Positions 51,291 to 60,014 of a stretch of DNA of 64,000 bases are shown piece after piece (the stretch's first letter is position 1; each line of letters begins with the position of its first letter). Where the stretch lies: the NCBI RefSeq assembly GCF_900115065.1, contig NZ_FOVE01000014.1:35288-99287 (forward strand), in the 5' to 3' direction. A model generated the notes under the pieces. That model saw nothing but the letters and a program-made list of their open reading frames with translations, made no database searches and was not told the origin of the DNA. The DNA comes from Formivibrio citricus (lineage in GTDB: Bacteria; Pseudomonadota; Gammaproteobacteria; Burkholderiales; Chitinibacteraceae). Position numbers and translations under genes: made by a program.

Positions 51291-51380
51291 TATAACAAAT
51301 TGTGATAGCTAGTAGTGTGCAGGCCTACTAGGCGCTTTGCATCGCTCGCTCCAGAATGAGTACATAAAATTTATTTAATG
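51291..51380 (+). promoter_or_regulatory. Copy B of the shared upstream sequence, with a CTAGTAG...CTACTAG dyad, before galD
   Basis: Shares ordered blocks with 47310-47395. It contains CTAGTAG (51309-51315) and CTACTAG (51325-51331), a perfect 7-bp dyad with a 9-base spacer, a plausible operator. It lies 63 bp upstream of the galD start. Confidence 0.65.
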
Positions 51381-51393
51381 GATGGAGAGGTCA

Positions 51394-52488
51394 ATGCAAA
51401 CACCGATTCCTTGCATGTTCATGCGCGGAGGCACATCTCGCGGCCCGTTTTTTGCTGCACGAAATCTACCCAAAGACATTGCTACGCGTGATCGTGTACT
51501 GCTGGCGGTTATGGGATCTCCAGATTCACGCCAGATTGATGGTTTGGGAGGCGCACATCCGTTGACAAGCAAGGTCGGTATCGTCAGTCCGGGCTCCAAG
51601 CCAGGCGTCGATCTTGATTTCCTTTTTGCGCAATTGCAACCGGATAAAGATACCGTTGATACCACTCCAAATTGCGGAAACATGCTTGCCGCCGTGGTGC
51701 CTTTTGCACTTGAGGCAGGGCTTGTAGCCCCGCAGGGCGACACGACAACGCTACGTGTGCTGACGCTGAATACCGATATGCAGTGTGATATTACTGTGCA
51801 GACACCGGGTGGGCAGGTCAGTTATGAGGGCGATGCACGCATCGATGGCGCACCAGGTACGTCTGCGCCGATAACCATCAATTTTCTGGATACGGCGGGC
51901 TCCGTGTGTTCTGGGCTGCTGCCCACAGGTAGTGTATTGGATGTGATCGATGAAATTGAAGTGACGTGCATCGATAACGGTATGCCGCTGGTGATGTTTC
52001 GGGCTGTTGATGTTGGCTGTACTGGTTACGAAACCGTTGCAGAGTTGAATGGCAATATTCAACTCAAAGAGCGCATTGAGCAGCTACGTCTGAAGGCCGG
52101 TATAGCGATGGGCTTGGGAGATGTCAGCAAAAAGTCCTACCCCAAAATGTGCCTAGTAGCTCCCCCCAAAGAGGGCGGCAGCATTAGCACTCGGTGCTTT
52201 ATTCCTCACGTATGCCATGACGCTATTGGCGTACTTGCCGCAGTGACGGTGGGTACTGCATGCGTTTTGGATGGTTCAGTTACACAAGGTATTGCTGTCG
52301 TGCCTGAAGGCAATGTCAAGGCGATATCGGTCGAGCATCCCACCGGCGAATTTTCTGTCGAACTCGAAATAGATCAAGTTGATCCGCAAAAAGTTAATCG
52401 TGCAGCCCTGCTTCGTACGGCGCGCTTAATTATGCGCGGCGAAGTCATGATTCCCTCAGTCATCTGGAATAAAGGAGATAACACATGA
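51394..52488 (+). CDS. galD: 4-Oxalomesaconate tautomerase GalD (PrpF family)
   Basis: A 364-aa PrpF-fold isomerase: IPCMFMRGGTSRGPFF at the N-terminus, DGLGGAHPLTSKVGIV, DTTPNCGNMLAAVVPFA, and later AAVTVGTACVLDGSV. GalD converts the keto and enol forms of 4-oxalomesaconate. GGAGAGG lies 2-8 bases before ATG 51394; ATG 51382 would add MERS. The TGA overlaps a 28-codon frame. Confidence 0.92.
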   Translation: MQTPIPCMFMRGGTSRGPFFAARNLPKDIATRDRVLLAVMGSPDSRQIDGLGGAHPLTSKVGIVSPGSKPGVDLDFLFAQLQPDKDTVDTTPNCGNMLAAVVPFALEAGLVAPQGDTTTLRVLTLNTDMQCDITVQTPGGQVSYEGDARIDGAPGTSAPITINFLDTAGSVCSGLLPTGSVLDVIDEIEVTCIDNGMPLVMFRAVDVGCTGYETVAELNGNIQLKERIEQLRLKAGIAMGLGDVSKKSYPKMCLVAPPKEGGSISTRCFIPHVCHDAIGVLAAVTVGTACVLDGSVTQGIAVVPEGNVKAISVEHPTGEFSVELEIDQVDPQKVNRAALLRTARLIMRGEVMIPSVIWNKGDNT

Positions 52489-52571
52489 TTATTGATATTC
52501 AGATCTACGAAGGTAACGCCAGAAAAGTATATCCGCGACTTGATGCGGCGCTCAAAGCTAAAGGACTGTGA
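52485..52571 (+). CDS. 28-codon frame coupled to galD
   Basis: ATG 52485 overlaps the galD TGA, with AAAGGAGATAACAC upstream. The product begins [20 protein letters not shown] and ends in KAKGL. The first residues MIID resemble starts of amidohydrolases such as LigJ. It could be a relic, a small protein or a coupling frame for the aldolase. Confidence 0.4.
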   Translation: MIIDIQIYEGNARKVYPRLDAALKAKGL

Positions 52572-52573
52572 TC

Positions 52574-53263
52574 ATGAGTATGAACAATTTGGGAATTGTA
52601 AAACGCAACATTGTGCGAGCAGACAAAGCTGCTGTTGAGAAACTTTCCCGCTTCGGTGTGGCCACCATTCACGAAGCGATGGGTCGTGTCGGGCTGATGA
52701 AGCCATACATGCGCCCGATCTACCCAGGCGCAAAGGTATGCGGTACCGCCGTGACTATCCTGCTGCAACCCGGTGACAACTGGATGATGCATGTCGCAGC
52801 AGAGCAATTGCAGCCAGGTGATGTCGCTGTCGCAGCCTGTACGACTGACAACGCAGATGGTTTCTTCGGGGATTTGCTTGCTACATCTTTCCGTGCGCGA
52901 GGTGCTAAAGGCTTGATTATTGATGGCGGCGTGCGTGATGTGAATGATCTGACAGAAATGTCTTTCCCGGTTTTTTCCCGTGCGATCCATGCGAAAGGAA
53001 CTATCAAGGCCACGCTGGGTTCGGTCAATGTTCCCGTGGTTTGTGCTGGTGCCACGGTCAATCCGGGTGACGTGGTAATTGCCGATATCGACGGCGTGGT
53101 TGTTATTCCTGCCGCAATCGCGCAACAGGTGGCCGATGCAGCAGAGAAGCGTGAGAGCTTGGAAGGCGAAAAACGCGCCAAGTTTGCGGCTGGTGAGCTT
53201 GGACTCGATATTTACAAGATGCGAGAGCCGCTGGAAAAAGCTGGGCTCAAGTACATCGACTAG
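52574..53263 (+). CDS. galC: 4-Carboxy-4-hydroxy-2-oxoadipate aldolase / oxaloacetate decarboxylase
   Basis: A 229-aa protein of the HMG/CHA aldolase (RraA-like) family: [45 protein letters not shown] with conserved Arg/Asp, and DGVVVIP. It cleaves CHA to pyruvate and oxaloacetate with Mg2+ or Mn2+, and can decarboxylate oxaloacetate. AAAGGA stands before ATG 52574. LigK/ProA are alternative names. Confidence 0.92.
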   Translation: MSMNNLGIVKRNIVRADKAAVEKLSRFGVATIHEAMGRVGLMKPYMRPIYPGAKVCGTAVTILLQPGDNWMMHVAAEQLQPGDVAVAACTTDNADGFFGDLLATSFRARGAKGLIIDGGVRDVNDLTEMSFPVFSRAIHAKGTIKATLGSVNVPVVCAGATVNPGDVVIADIDGVVVIPAAIAQQVADAAEKRESLEGEKRAKFAAGELGLDIYKMREPLEKAGLKYID

Positions 53264-53322
53264 CCAATTGTAATTTGGTCAATTTTGGCAATTGGCCGTT
53301 ACCCAAACTGCAGAGGATACCA

Positions 53323-54237
53323 ATGGAATTCCAAAAAACCCCGGGTTGGCTCGACTGGTACGCCAACCCCTCTCGTCCCCAATTCAAGCTCCCCTTGGGC
53401 GCTGTAGATGCCCATTGCCACGTATTCGGCCCTGGAGCGCAGTTTCCTTATGCGCCTGAGCGCAAATATACCCCCTGCGATGCATCGAAGGAGCAGCTCT
53501 TCGCTTTGCGTGACAAGCTGGGTTTCGAGCGAAATGTCATTGTTCAAGCAACATGTCACGGCGCCGACAATAGTGCGCTTGTAGATGCACTCAAATACTC
53601 GAACGGAAAGGCTCGCGGTGTTGTAACCGTTCGGCGTAGCGTTTCGGACAAGGAGCTACTGGAGTTGCACGAAGCCGGGGTTCGCGGTGTTCGTTTTAAC
53701 TTCGTCAAGCGGCTGGTCGATTTTACTCCCAAGGAAGAGTTGATGGAGATTGCCAATCGCATAGCTCCCTTGGGTTGGCATGTGGTTATTTATTTTGAGG
53801 CAGTCGATCTTCCTGAATTGTGGGATTTCTTTACCGAGCTTCCAACCACGGTTGTTGTCGATCATATGGGACGACCCGATGTAACCAAGCCGGTAGATGG
53901 CCCTGAGTTCGAGCTTTTTATAAAACTGATGCGGGAACACTCAAATATCTGGTCAAAAGTTAGTTGTCCGGAGCGTTTGAGTGTTTCTGGGCCTACTGCG
54001 CTTAACGGCGAACAAAATGCGTATCGCGATGTGGTGCCATTTGCTCGACGTCTGGTTGAGCTCTTTCCTGATCGTGTTTTATGGGGAACGGACTGGCCGC
54101 ATCCCAACCTCAAAAATCATATGCCAGACGATGGTCTTTTGGTTGATTTTATTCCGCATATAGCGCCAACCGTTGAATTGCAGGAGAAGTTGTTGGTTGG
54201 GAATCCAATGCAATTGTATTGGCCCGAAGAGGTTTGA
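53323..54237 (+). CDS. 2-Pyrone-4,6-dicarboxylate lactonase (LigI/PmdD family)
   Basis: A 304-aa amidohydrolase: GAVDAHCHVFGPGAQFPYAP carries a conserved metal-type His pair, VRGVRFNFVKRLVD the substrate Arg, and LWGTDWPHPN the catalytic Asp. It opens the pyrone ring to 4-oxalomesaconate. GAGGA lies before ATG 53323. This enzyme places the cluster in the protocatechuate 4,5-cleavage or gallate branch. Confidence 0.92.
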   Translation: MEFQKTPGWLDWYANPSRPQFKLPLGAVDAHCHVFGPGAQFPYAPERKYTPCDASKEQLFALRDKLGFERNVIVQATCHGADNSALVDALKYSNGKARGVVTVRRSVSDKELLELHEAGVRGVRFNFVKRLVDFTPKEELMEIANRIAPLGWHVVIYFEAVDLPELWDFFTELPTTVVVDHMGRPDVTKPVDGPEFELFIKLMREHSNIWSKVSCPERLSVSGPTALNGEQNAYRDVVPFARRLVELFPDRVLWGTDWPHPNLKNHMPDDGLLVDFIPHIAPTVELQEKLLVGNPMQLYWPEEV

Positions 54238-54356
54238 ATATAATTCGTGTTGTCAATCATAATAAGTGTAAAAAGGAGTGAGAGAAAATGGCGTTGGAAA
54301 TTGTCTTGTCACAGGAAAGTGACAAAAATGAATCAATCAAACGAGAGGGGCCAGCC

Positions 54357-55619
54357 ATGAGCAAAAAAGTTTGGTACAAGCAGTTGTGGTTCTATGTTGT
54401 CTTGGCAATGTTTGCTGGAGTGGCCCTTGGGCACTGGTTTCCAAATATTGGTGTGTTAATGCAGCCTTTTGGCAATGGCTTTATTAAAGCTATTAAAATG
54501 CTCATTGCACCAATTATATTTTCCACTGTAGTGCTCGGCATTGCAGGCATGGGGGATATGACCAAGGTTGGGCGAGTTGCAGTTAAAGCGCTTATATATT
54601 TCGAAGTAATGACGACGATCGCTCTTATTATTGGAGTGATAGCGGTCAACTACTGGCAGCCTGGCGTTGGAATGAATGTTGACATTTCAACTGTAGATAC
54701 CTCCTCAGTGAGCCAGTATGTTGCCAAGGCTAAAACTCAAGGCACTGTGCAGTTTCTAATGGATCTGATTCCTAACACATTTGTTGGGGCTTTTAGCGAA
54801 GGAAATGTACTCCAAGTCCTTACCTTGTCTGTTTTGGTTGGTTTTTCATTGAGTGCCTTGGGCGATTATGGTAAGCCGCTGATTAATTTTGTTGAAATGC
54901 TGGCAAAAACGCTGTTTGCAGCTGTCAATTTTGTCATGTGGGCTGCGCCGATTGGAGCTTTTGGAGCCATCGCCTTTACCGTTGGCAAGTATGGCGTTGG
55001 CTCTCTTGCGACTCTTGGCAAATTTTTGGGGTATTTCTACATCGTATGTGTATTTTTTGTAGTAGTTGTCTTGGGGGCAGTTGCAAAATATACCGGATAT
55101 AGCATTTTTAAATTGATTAAATATTTCCGAGAAGAGGTCGTAATTTGTTTGGCAACAACGTCGTCTGAGGTTGTGTTGCCACGCATGTTGGAGAAATTGG
55201 AAAAACTTGGGTGCAAGAAGAGTGTTGTTGGCCTAGTTATTCCAACCGGCTATTCATTTAACCTTGATGGTACGTGTCTCTATCTAGCATTTGCTGCCAT
55301 ATTCCTTGCGCAAGCAACCAATACCCCTCTCGATGTGATGCAACAAATTGGTCTTTTGTTGGTGTTGCTCTTGACGTCGAAAGGTGCCGCCGGAGTTTCT
55401 GGCGCGGCATTCGTAGTATTGGCCGCGACATTGTCAACGGTAGGCTCAATACCCGTAACGAGTGTTGCGCTTATTCTGGGCATTCACCGCCTGATGGCAG
55501 AAGGGCTGGTTCCAGTCAATATGATCGGCAACGCTGTTGCAACCATCTTTGTTTCGAAATGGGAGAATGCTCTGGACGATAAGGTGCTTCAAGAAGAACT
55601 TAATGCGACTATCAAATAA
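54357..55619 (+). CDS. dctA: C4-dicarboxylate:cation symporter DctA
   Basis: A 420-aa DAACS-family carrier: LGHWFPNIGVLMQPFGNGFI, IKMLIAPIIFSTVV, ATTSSEVVLPRMLEKLEKLG, IPTGYSFNLDGTCLYLAFAA, LLLTSKGAAGVSGAAFVVL. It imports succinate, malate, fumarate and relatives with protons or Na+. ATG 54357 with GAGGGG gives the normal N-terminus; ATG 54288 with AAGGAG would add 23 polar residues. Within this cluster, the substrate may be PDC or a related acid, which is inference. Confidence 0.93.
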   Translation: MSKKVWYKQLWFYVVLAMFAGVALGHWFPNIGVLMQPFGNGFIKAIKMLIAPIIFSTVVLGIAGMGDMTKVGRVAVKALIYFEVMTTIALIIGVIAVNYWQPGVGMNVDISTVDTSSVSQYVAKAKTQGTVQFLMDLIPNTFVGAFSEGNVLQVLTLSVLVGFSLSALGDYGKPLINFVEMLAKTLFAAVNFVMWAAPIGAFGAIAFTVGKYGVGSLATLGKFLGYFYIVCVFFVVVVLGAVAKYTGYSIFKLIKYFREEVVICLATTSSEVVLPRMLEKLEKLGCKKSVVGLVIPTGYSFNLDGTCLYLAFAAIFLAQATNTPLDVMQQIGLLLVLLLTSKGAAGVSGAAFVVLAATLSTVGSIPVTSVALILGIHRLMAEGLVPVNMIGNAVATIFVSKWENALDDKVLQEELNATIK

Positions 55620-55826
55620 CATTTTGTTGTGCTGGTGAAGTGTATGGCTGTGTGGGTTGAAGAAATATTGAATAATTTAGTGAAAATAATTTTTCAACTC
55701 AGTAGCAGATTTTTGCCGAGCCACAGGCACAAAATTGTTTGCGTGTAAGTTATATGTAGAAGGTGTAAATGGTTTATGCCTTCTGCTCTACTAAGTAGCC
55801 AAGTTGTATAAATGAGGAATATTTCC

Positions 55827-56942
55827 ATGAAAAAGATTATTGCTATCGCAGTGGCTTCTGCATTTGTCGCGCCTTCTGTTCTGGCCGAAGTGGTTGTATA
55901 TGGCGTTGCAGCTCCGTCCGTTGAATATTCAAAAATTTCAGACACGACAAGCAGTGATCTGACTCGTGTTCGTTTGGTAGACAACTTGTCTCGTATTGGC
56001 TTCAAAGGTACCGACAAGCTGGATAATGGTTTGAAACTGCTCTGGCAAGTCGAAAACCGAGTTTACATAGGCACAGGAGATCAAAGCCGTGGGTTCAATA
56101 CTCGCGACACTTTTGTAGGTGTTGAAGGCAACTTTGGCCGTGTCGTTGTTGGAACCGCAATGTTTGATTTGCCGTTCCAGGCGCGCTTTGATTACCTGCG
56201 AGGCTTGATTAACTACAACGAAACCATCAATGGCGTACAGGGAAGTATCAACCAAAGTCAAGCTCGCCTGAGCAATCTGGCTCAGTACACATCTCCCGTG
56301 TTCTTGGGGGGCGCACAAGTTAATGCCCTGTACGACTTTGGTGCCAAGACTACTGCGGGTAATTATCAAGGCTACCAAGCGACTGCCACCTACAAATTCA
56401 GCATGCTGAAGGTTGGTGCAACCTACAAGCAAAATAATGACACCAACACTGTTGGTCAGCAGACGGGAGCGCTGGTTAATAGCACAGTCACCCCAACCGC
56501 AGAAGCCTTCCTGAAAAACTACCTCGTTGGCGCTACGCTAACGCCGGTTAATGGGCTGGACGTTTCTGTAATGTGGGATCGCAAGAAAACCAAGGCAAGT
56601 ACCGCAGCCGCTGAAATTCGGCAAGATGCATGGGCAATTGGTGCTAACTATGCGACTGGAAAACATGGTTTCGGTGTGCATTATGGCAAGATCGGCAACC
56701 AGAAGAACATGAGTACAGGACTTACCTCTGACGATACCGGTGCGTATCTTGTGGCAGGGCAATACAAGTATGCACTGAGCAAGCAGACCTATATGCATGC
56801 ATCGGTTGGTTATACCAAGAATGATATAAATGCATCATATAGCATGGGAACCACTTATGTTACAGGTGGCTCAGTTAGCCCTGCAGCTGTGCCTGGTATG
56901 AAAGTTACGACCATTGCTGCTGGCGTAACAACCAGCTTCTAA
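55827..56942 (+). CDS. Outer-membrane porin (betaproteobacterial OmpC-like)
   Basis: A 371-aa porin: signal peptide MKKIIAIAVASAFVAPSVLA, then a 16-strand trimeric porin pattern with SRIGFKGTDKLDNGLKLLWQVE, NTRDTFVGVEGNFGRVVVGT and a terminal aromatic strand ending VTTSF. GAGGAA lies upstream. Placed after dctA, it likely admits the acids used by the cluster. A terminator-like structure follows. Confidence 0.92.
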   Translation: MKKIIAIAVASAFVAPSVLAEVVVYGVAAPSVEYSKISDTTSSDLTRVRLVDNLSRIGFKGTDKLDNGLKLLWQVENRVYIGTGDQSRGFNTRDTFVGVEGNFGRVVVGTAMFDLPFQARFDYLRGLINYNETINGVQGSINQSQARLSNLAQYTSPVFLGGAQVNALYDFGAKTTAGNYQGYQATATYKFSMLKVGATYKQNNDTNTVGQQTGALVNSTVTPTAEAFLKNYLVGATLTPVNGLDVSVMWDRKKTKASTAAAEIRQDAWAIGANYATGKHGFGVHYGKIGNQKNMSTGLTSDDTGAYLVAGQYKYALSKQTYMHASVGYTKNDINASYSMGTTYVTGGSVSPAAVPGMKVTTIAAGVTTSF

Positions 56943-56969
56943 TTCACATACCTCCTTCAAGGGAACTTT

Positions 56970-57050
56970 GAAAGGGTGGGCGGCTGAGCAATCCTATATT
57001 AGCCAGAGGATTTTTATTTTCGGTGAAAATCCTACCCACCTTTCTTTTTA
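56970..57050 (+). terminator. Nested inverted repeats after the porin gene
   Basis: Outer stem GAAAGGGTGGG (56970-56980) with CCCACCTTTC (57035-57044); inner stem AGGATTTT (57007-57014) with AAAATCCT (57026-57033); then TTTTTA. It ends the porin transcript and may stabilise it. Confidence 0.7.
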
Positions 57051-57219
57051 CTTGCTTCTGCCAAACACATATTTTTTTCCTTGTGACATGAGGAGGGTAG
57101 AGTGTTGGCTTGTATTTTGTGTTCAAGTATTGCTGACAAATATTGCCATTGTTATAGAAAGTTAAGTTGGCTGCGTATTGTTTGTTGACTTTAAATAAAT
57201 CCTTTGGATTGGAGGCACT

Positions 57220-57258
57220 ATGATCGGAGTTGCTCTTCGTTACGCCTATGCAATCTAA
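57220..57258 (+). CDS. 12-residue leader-type frame followed by a hairpin
   Basis: ATG 57220 lies five bases after GGAGG, giving MIGVALRYAYAI and a TAA. A hairpin CTAAAT-TT-ATTTAG (57265-57278) follows 6 bp later. Too short to judge by composition. It could be an attenuator leader for the receptor 90 bp downstream. The remaining gap holds nothing. Confidence 0.4.
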   Translation: MIGVALRYAYAI

Positions 57259-57346
57259 CGGCGACTAAATTTATTTAGCCAGAATCTGATGTTTTGTTGC
57301 AATTAACAATTGCTAGATATAATTATATTTGAAGTCGGGGTTTTAG

Positions 57347-58303
57347 ATGAGACTTAAAGCTCGCGTCTCGGCCATTATTTTGGCTACTTTAATTGGCTTG
57401 TTAATGCTATCTGGTGTGGCGCTTTATTCCCTGCGGCATTCCATTCTTAACGAACGGGAGTCCCAAATTCGCACTACGCTGGAGCTCGCAGTAAACATGA
57501 CTGCCCAGTATCAGCAACAGGAACAATTAGGCAAATTAACTCATGAGGAAGCGCAAAATAAGGCTAAAGAAGCCTTGCGCGGGCTTCGTCGCGGTGATGA
57601 CTATATCTTTGTTCGAACCACCGACAATATCCGTCTTGTTCATCCTAATGCGGAAAGTATTGGTAAAGTAGATTTGGGGGTAAAACTACCCAGTGGGCGC
57701 ACTTCAGCGCAAGCTTTTGCAGATGCTCTTGCAGTATCCAAGGTGGGATTTGTCAAATCCATGATCGCCAGGCCGGGGCGAACAGAGCCGCAGCCGAAGC
57801 TTATTGGTGTTACTTCGTTTAAACCCTGGGGTTGGGTATTTGGTGTCGGTTTTTATGTGGATGATATTGAGACTACGTTTTGGAAGCAGGCCGGTATTTT
57901 AGTCATTGTCAATTTAATACTCCTCGGCGTAGTTACGTTTCTTATTGTCAGAATGACCAGCCAGATACTGGGCCAAATTGGCGGTGAGCCACAATACGCA
58001 AAAGAATGTATGCAAAAAATTGCAACCGGTGATCTTGGTGTCGATATAAATATAAAAAACGGGGATGGAGAAAGTTTGATGTCCTCCCTAAAGATAATGC
58101 AGATGAAGTTAAAAAATATTTCTGTCGCTATTCATGAAAATGCAGACTTACTTGAAGAGCAGGTGCGCGATTTCGATGAAAATGTCAAGACATATTTGAG
58201 AACAAAGTCAGATGCTGATTTAGATGTTTTGCAGAGAGGGTTGAAAAAAGTACTTGGTTTTGCTTCTCTGTTTAATAGGTCAATTGGCAGAATAAAAGTT
58301 TAG
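57347..58303 (+). CDS. sCache_2/HAMP membrane sensor lacking the chemotaxis signalling domain
   Basis: A 318-aa protein: membrane helices at about 6-26 and 185-205, sCache_2 domain between ([35 protein letters not shown]), HAMP-like linker, then ~90 residues of helical tail ending [17 protein letters not shown]. No MA domain. Residues 1-210 are nearly identical to the full-length receptor following it. It may be a decoy, heterodimer partner or sensor with another output. Confidence 0.82.
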   Translation: MRLKARVSAIILATLIGLLMLSGVALYSLRHSILNERESQIRTTLELAVNMTAQYQQQEQLGKLTHEEAQNKAKEALRGLRRGDDYIFVRTTDNIRLVHPNAESIGKVDLGVKLPSGRTSAQAFADALAVSKVGFVKSMIARPGRTEPQPKLIGVTSFKPWGWVFGVGFYVDDIETTFWKQAGILVIVNLILLGVVTFLIVRMTSQILGQIGGEPQYAKECMQKIATGDLGVDINIKNGDGESLMSSLKIMQMKLKNISVAIHENADLLEEQVRDFDENVKTYLRTKSDADLDVLQRGLKKVLGFASLFNRSIGRIKV

Positions 58304-58359
58304 ATTCTGTATGTTTATTGTTATATATAACGACAATTTTTTCTAAACTGGAGACTGTC

Positions 58360-59970
58360 ATGAGGCTAAAAACTCGGATTTCGATCATTATTTTGGCTAC
58401 TTTACTTGGCTTGTTGACGCTATCTGGTGTGGCGCTTTATTCCCTGCGGCATTCCATTCTTAACGAGCGGCAGTCCCAAATTCGCACTACGCTGGAGCTC
58501 GCAGTAAACATGACTGCCCAGTATCAGCAACAGGAACAATTAGGCAAATTAACTCATGAAGAAGCGCAAAATAAGGCTAAAGAAGCCTTGCGCGGGCTTC
58601 GTCGCGGTGATGACTATATCTTTGTTCGAACCACCGACAACATCCGTCTTGTTCATCCTAATGCGGAAAGTATTGGTAAAGTAGATTTGGGGGTGAAACT
58701 ACCCAGTGGGCGCACTTCAGCACAAGCTTTTGCAGATGCTCTTGCAATATCCAAGGTGGGATTTGTCAAATCCATGATCGCCAGGCCGGGTCAAACAGAA
58801 CCGCAGCCGAAGCTTATTGGTGTTACTTCGTTTAAACCATGGGGTTGGGTATTTGGTGTCGGTTTTTATGTGGATGATATTGAGACTACGTTTTGGAAGC
58901 AGGCAGGTATTTTAGTCATTGTCAATTTAATACTCCTCGGCGTAGTTACGTTTCTTATTGTCAGAATGACCCGCCAGATACTGAGCCAAATTGGCGGCGA
59001 ACCGCAATACGCCGCTGAAATCGCCCAGGGCATTGCCAACGGCGACCTCTCGCGCAGCATTGACGCCCACGGCAAGGCCGACAGCCTGCTCGGCTCCATG
59101 CGCGTCATGCAGCAAGGGCTGCATGACATCGTCGCCCGCTTCAACCAGGCCTCCACCACGCTCGCCACCGCCTCGCAGCAACTGACCGAAGAAACCGAAC
59201 AGATCAGCCGCGGCAGCCAGCAGACCTCCGAAGCCACCGCCGCCACCGCCGCCGCAGTGGAACAGATGACCGTCAGCATCAGCCACATCTCCTCCAGCGC
59301 CCGGGAAACCGAAAGCAACTCCCGGCAAGCCGCCGAACTCGCCACCCACGGCGAACAGCTTGCCAAGGATGCTGCCGAAGAAATCCGCCGCATCTCCAGC
59401 GACATCAGTGCCGCCTCCGACCTCATCCGAGGTTTGGTCGACCGCTCGCGCGAAATCGACGGCATGAGCGCCGTCATCAAGGAAATCGCCGACCAGACCA
59501 ACCTGCTCGCGCTCAACGCCGCCATCGAAGCCGCCCGCGCTGGCGAACAGGGACGAGGCTTCGCTGTCGTCGCCGACGAAGTACGCAAACTCGCCGAACG
59601 CACCGGCGGTGCCACCCAGGACATCACCCGCACCATCCGCGCCGTGCAGAGCGACACCGACGTCGCCGCCGCGCGCATGGAAGGTGTACGCGACCAGGTC
59701 ACCCTCGGCGTCGAACTCGCCGAAAAGGCCGCCCAAGCGCTGCGTGAAATCAACGACGGCGCCCGCGCCACCCTGGAAAAGACCCGCGAAGTCGCCAATG
59801 CCGCCCAGGAACAAAGTCAGGTCAGCAACAACATTGCCGGCAACGTCGAACGCATCGCCCAGATGGTCGAAGAATCCGACGCCGCCGTGCAGGCCGCGCA
59901 CGATCAGGTGCGGCAACTGGATGAGCTGGCGCGCGAGCTCAACCAAGTAGCTGTGCGATTCAAGTTGTAA
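58360..59970 (+). CDS. Methyl-accepting chemotaxis protein with sCache_2 sensor
   Basis: A 536-aa receptor: sCache_2 domain almost identical to the upstream copy, HAMP, then MA hairpin ([20 protein letters not shown] and [20 protein letters not shown]). ATG 58360 with GGAG upstream; a frame to 58318 is unlikely. From about 59000 on, codons become strongly GC-ending while the sensor half is AT-richer, so the gene looks chimeric. Likely senses the same ligand as its neighbour. Confidence 0.92.
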   Translation: MRLKTRISIIILATLLGLLTLSGVALYSLRHSILNERQSQIRTTLELAVNMTAQYQQQEQLGKLTHEEAQNKAKEALRGLRRGDDYIFVRTTDNIRLVHPNAESIGKVDLGVKLPSGRTSAQAFADALAISKVGFVKSMIARPGQTEPQPKLIGVTSFKPWGWVFGVGFYVDDIETTFWKQAGILVIVNLILLGVVTFLIVRMTRQILSQIGGEPQYAAEIAQGIANGDLSRSIDAHGKADSLLGSMRVMQQGLHDIVARFNQASTTLATASQQLTEETEQISRGSQQTSEATAATAAAVEQMTVSISHISSSARETESNSRQAAELATHGEQLAKDAAEEIRRISSDISAASDLIRGLVDRSREIDGMSAVIKEIADQTNLLALNAAIEAARAGEQGRGFAVVADEVRKLAERTGGATQDITRTIRAVQSDTDVAAARMEGVRDQVTLGVELAEKAAQALREINDGARATLEKTREVANAAQEQSQVSNNIAGNVERIAQMVEESDAAVQAAHDQVRQLDELARELNQVAVRFKL

Positions 59971-60014
59971 TCCATGTATGCGAAATGGAAGTGTAGTAGT
60001 TGGGTTGTACGCAC

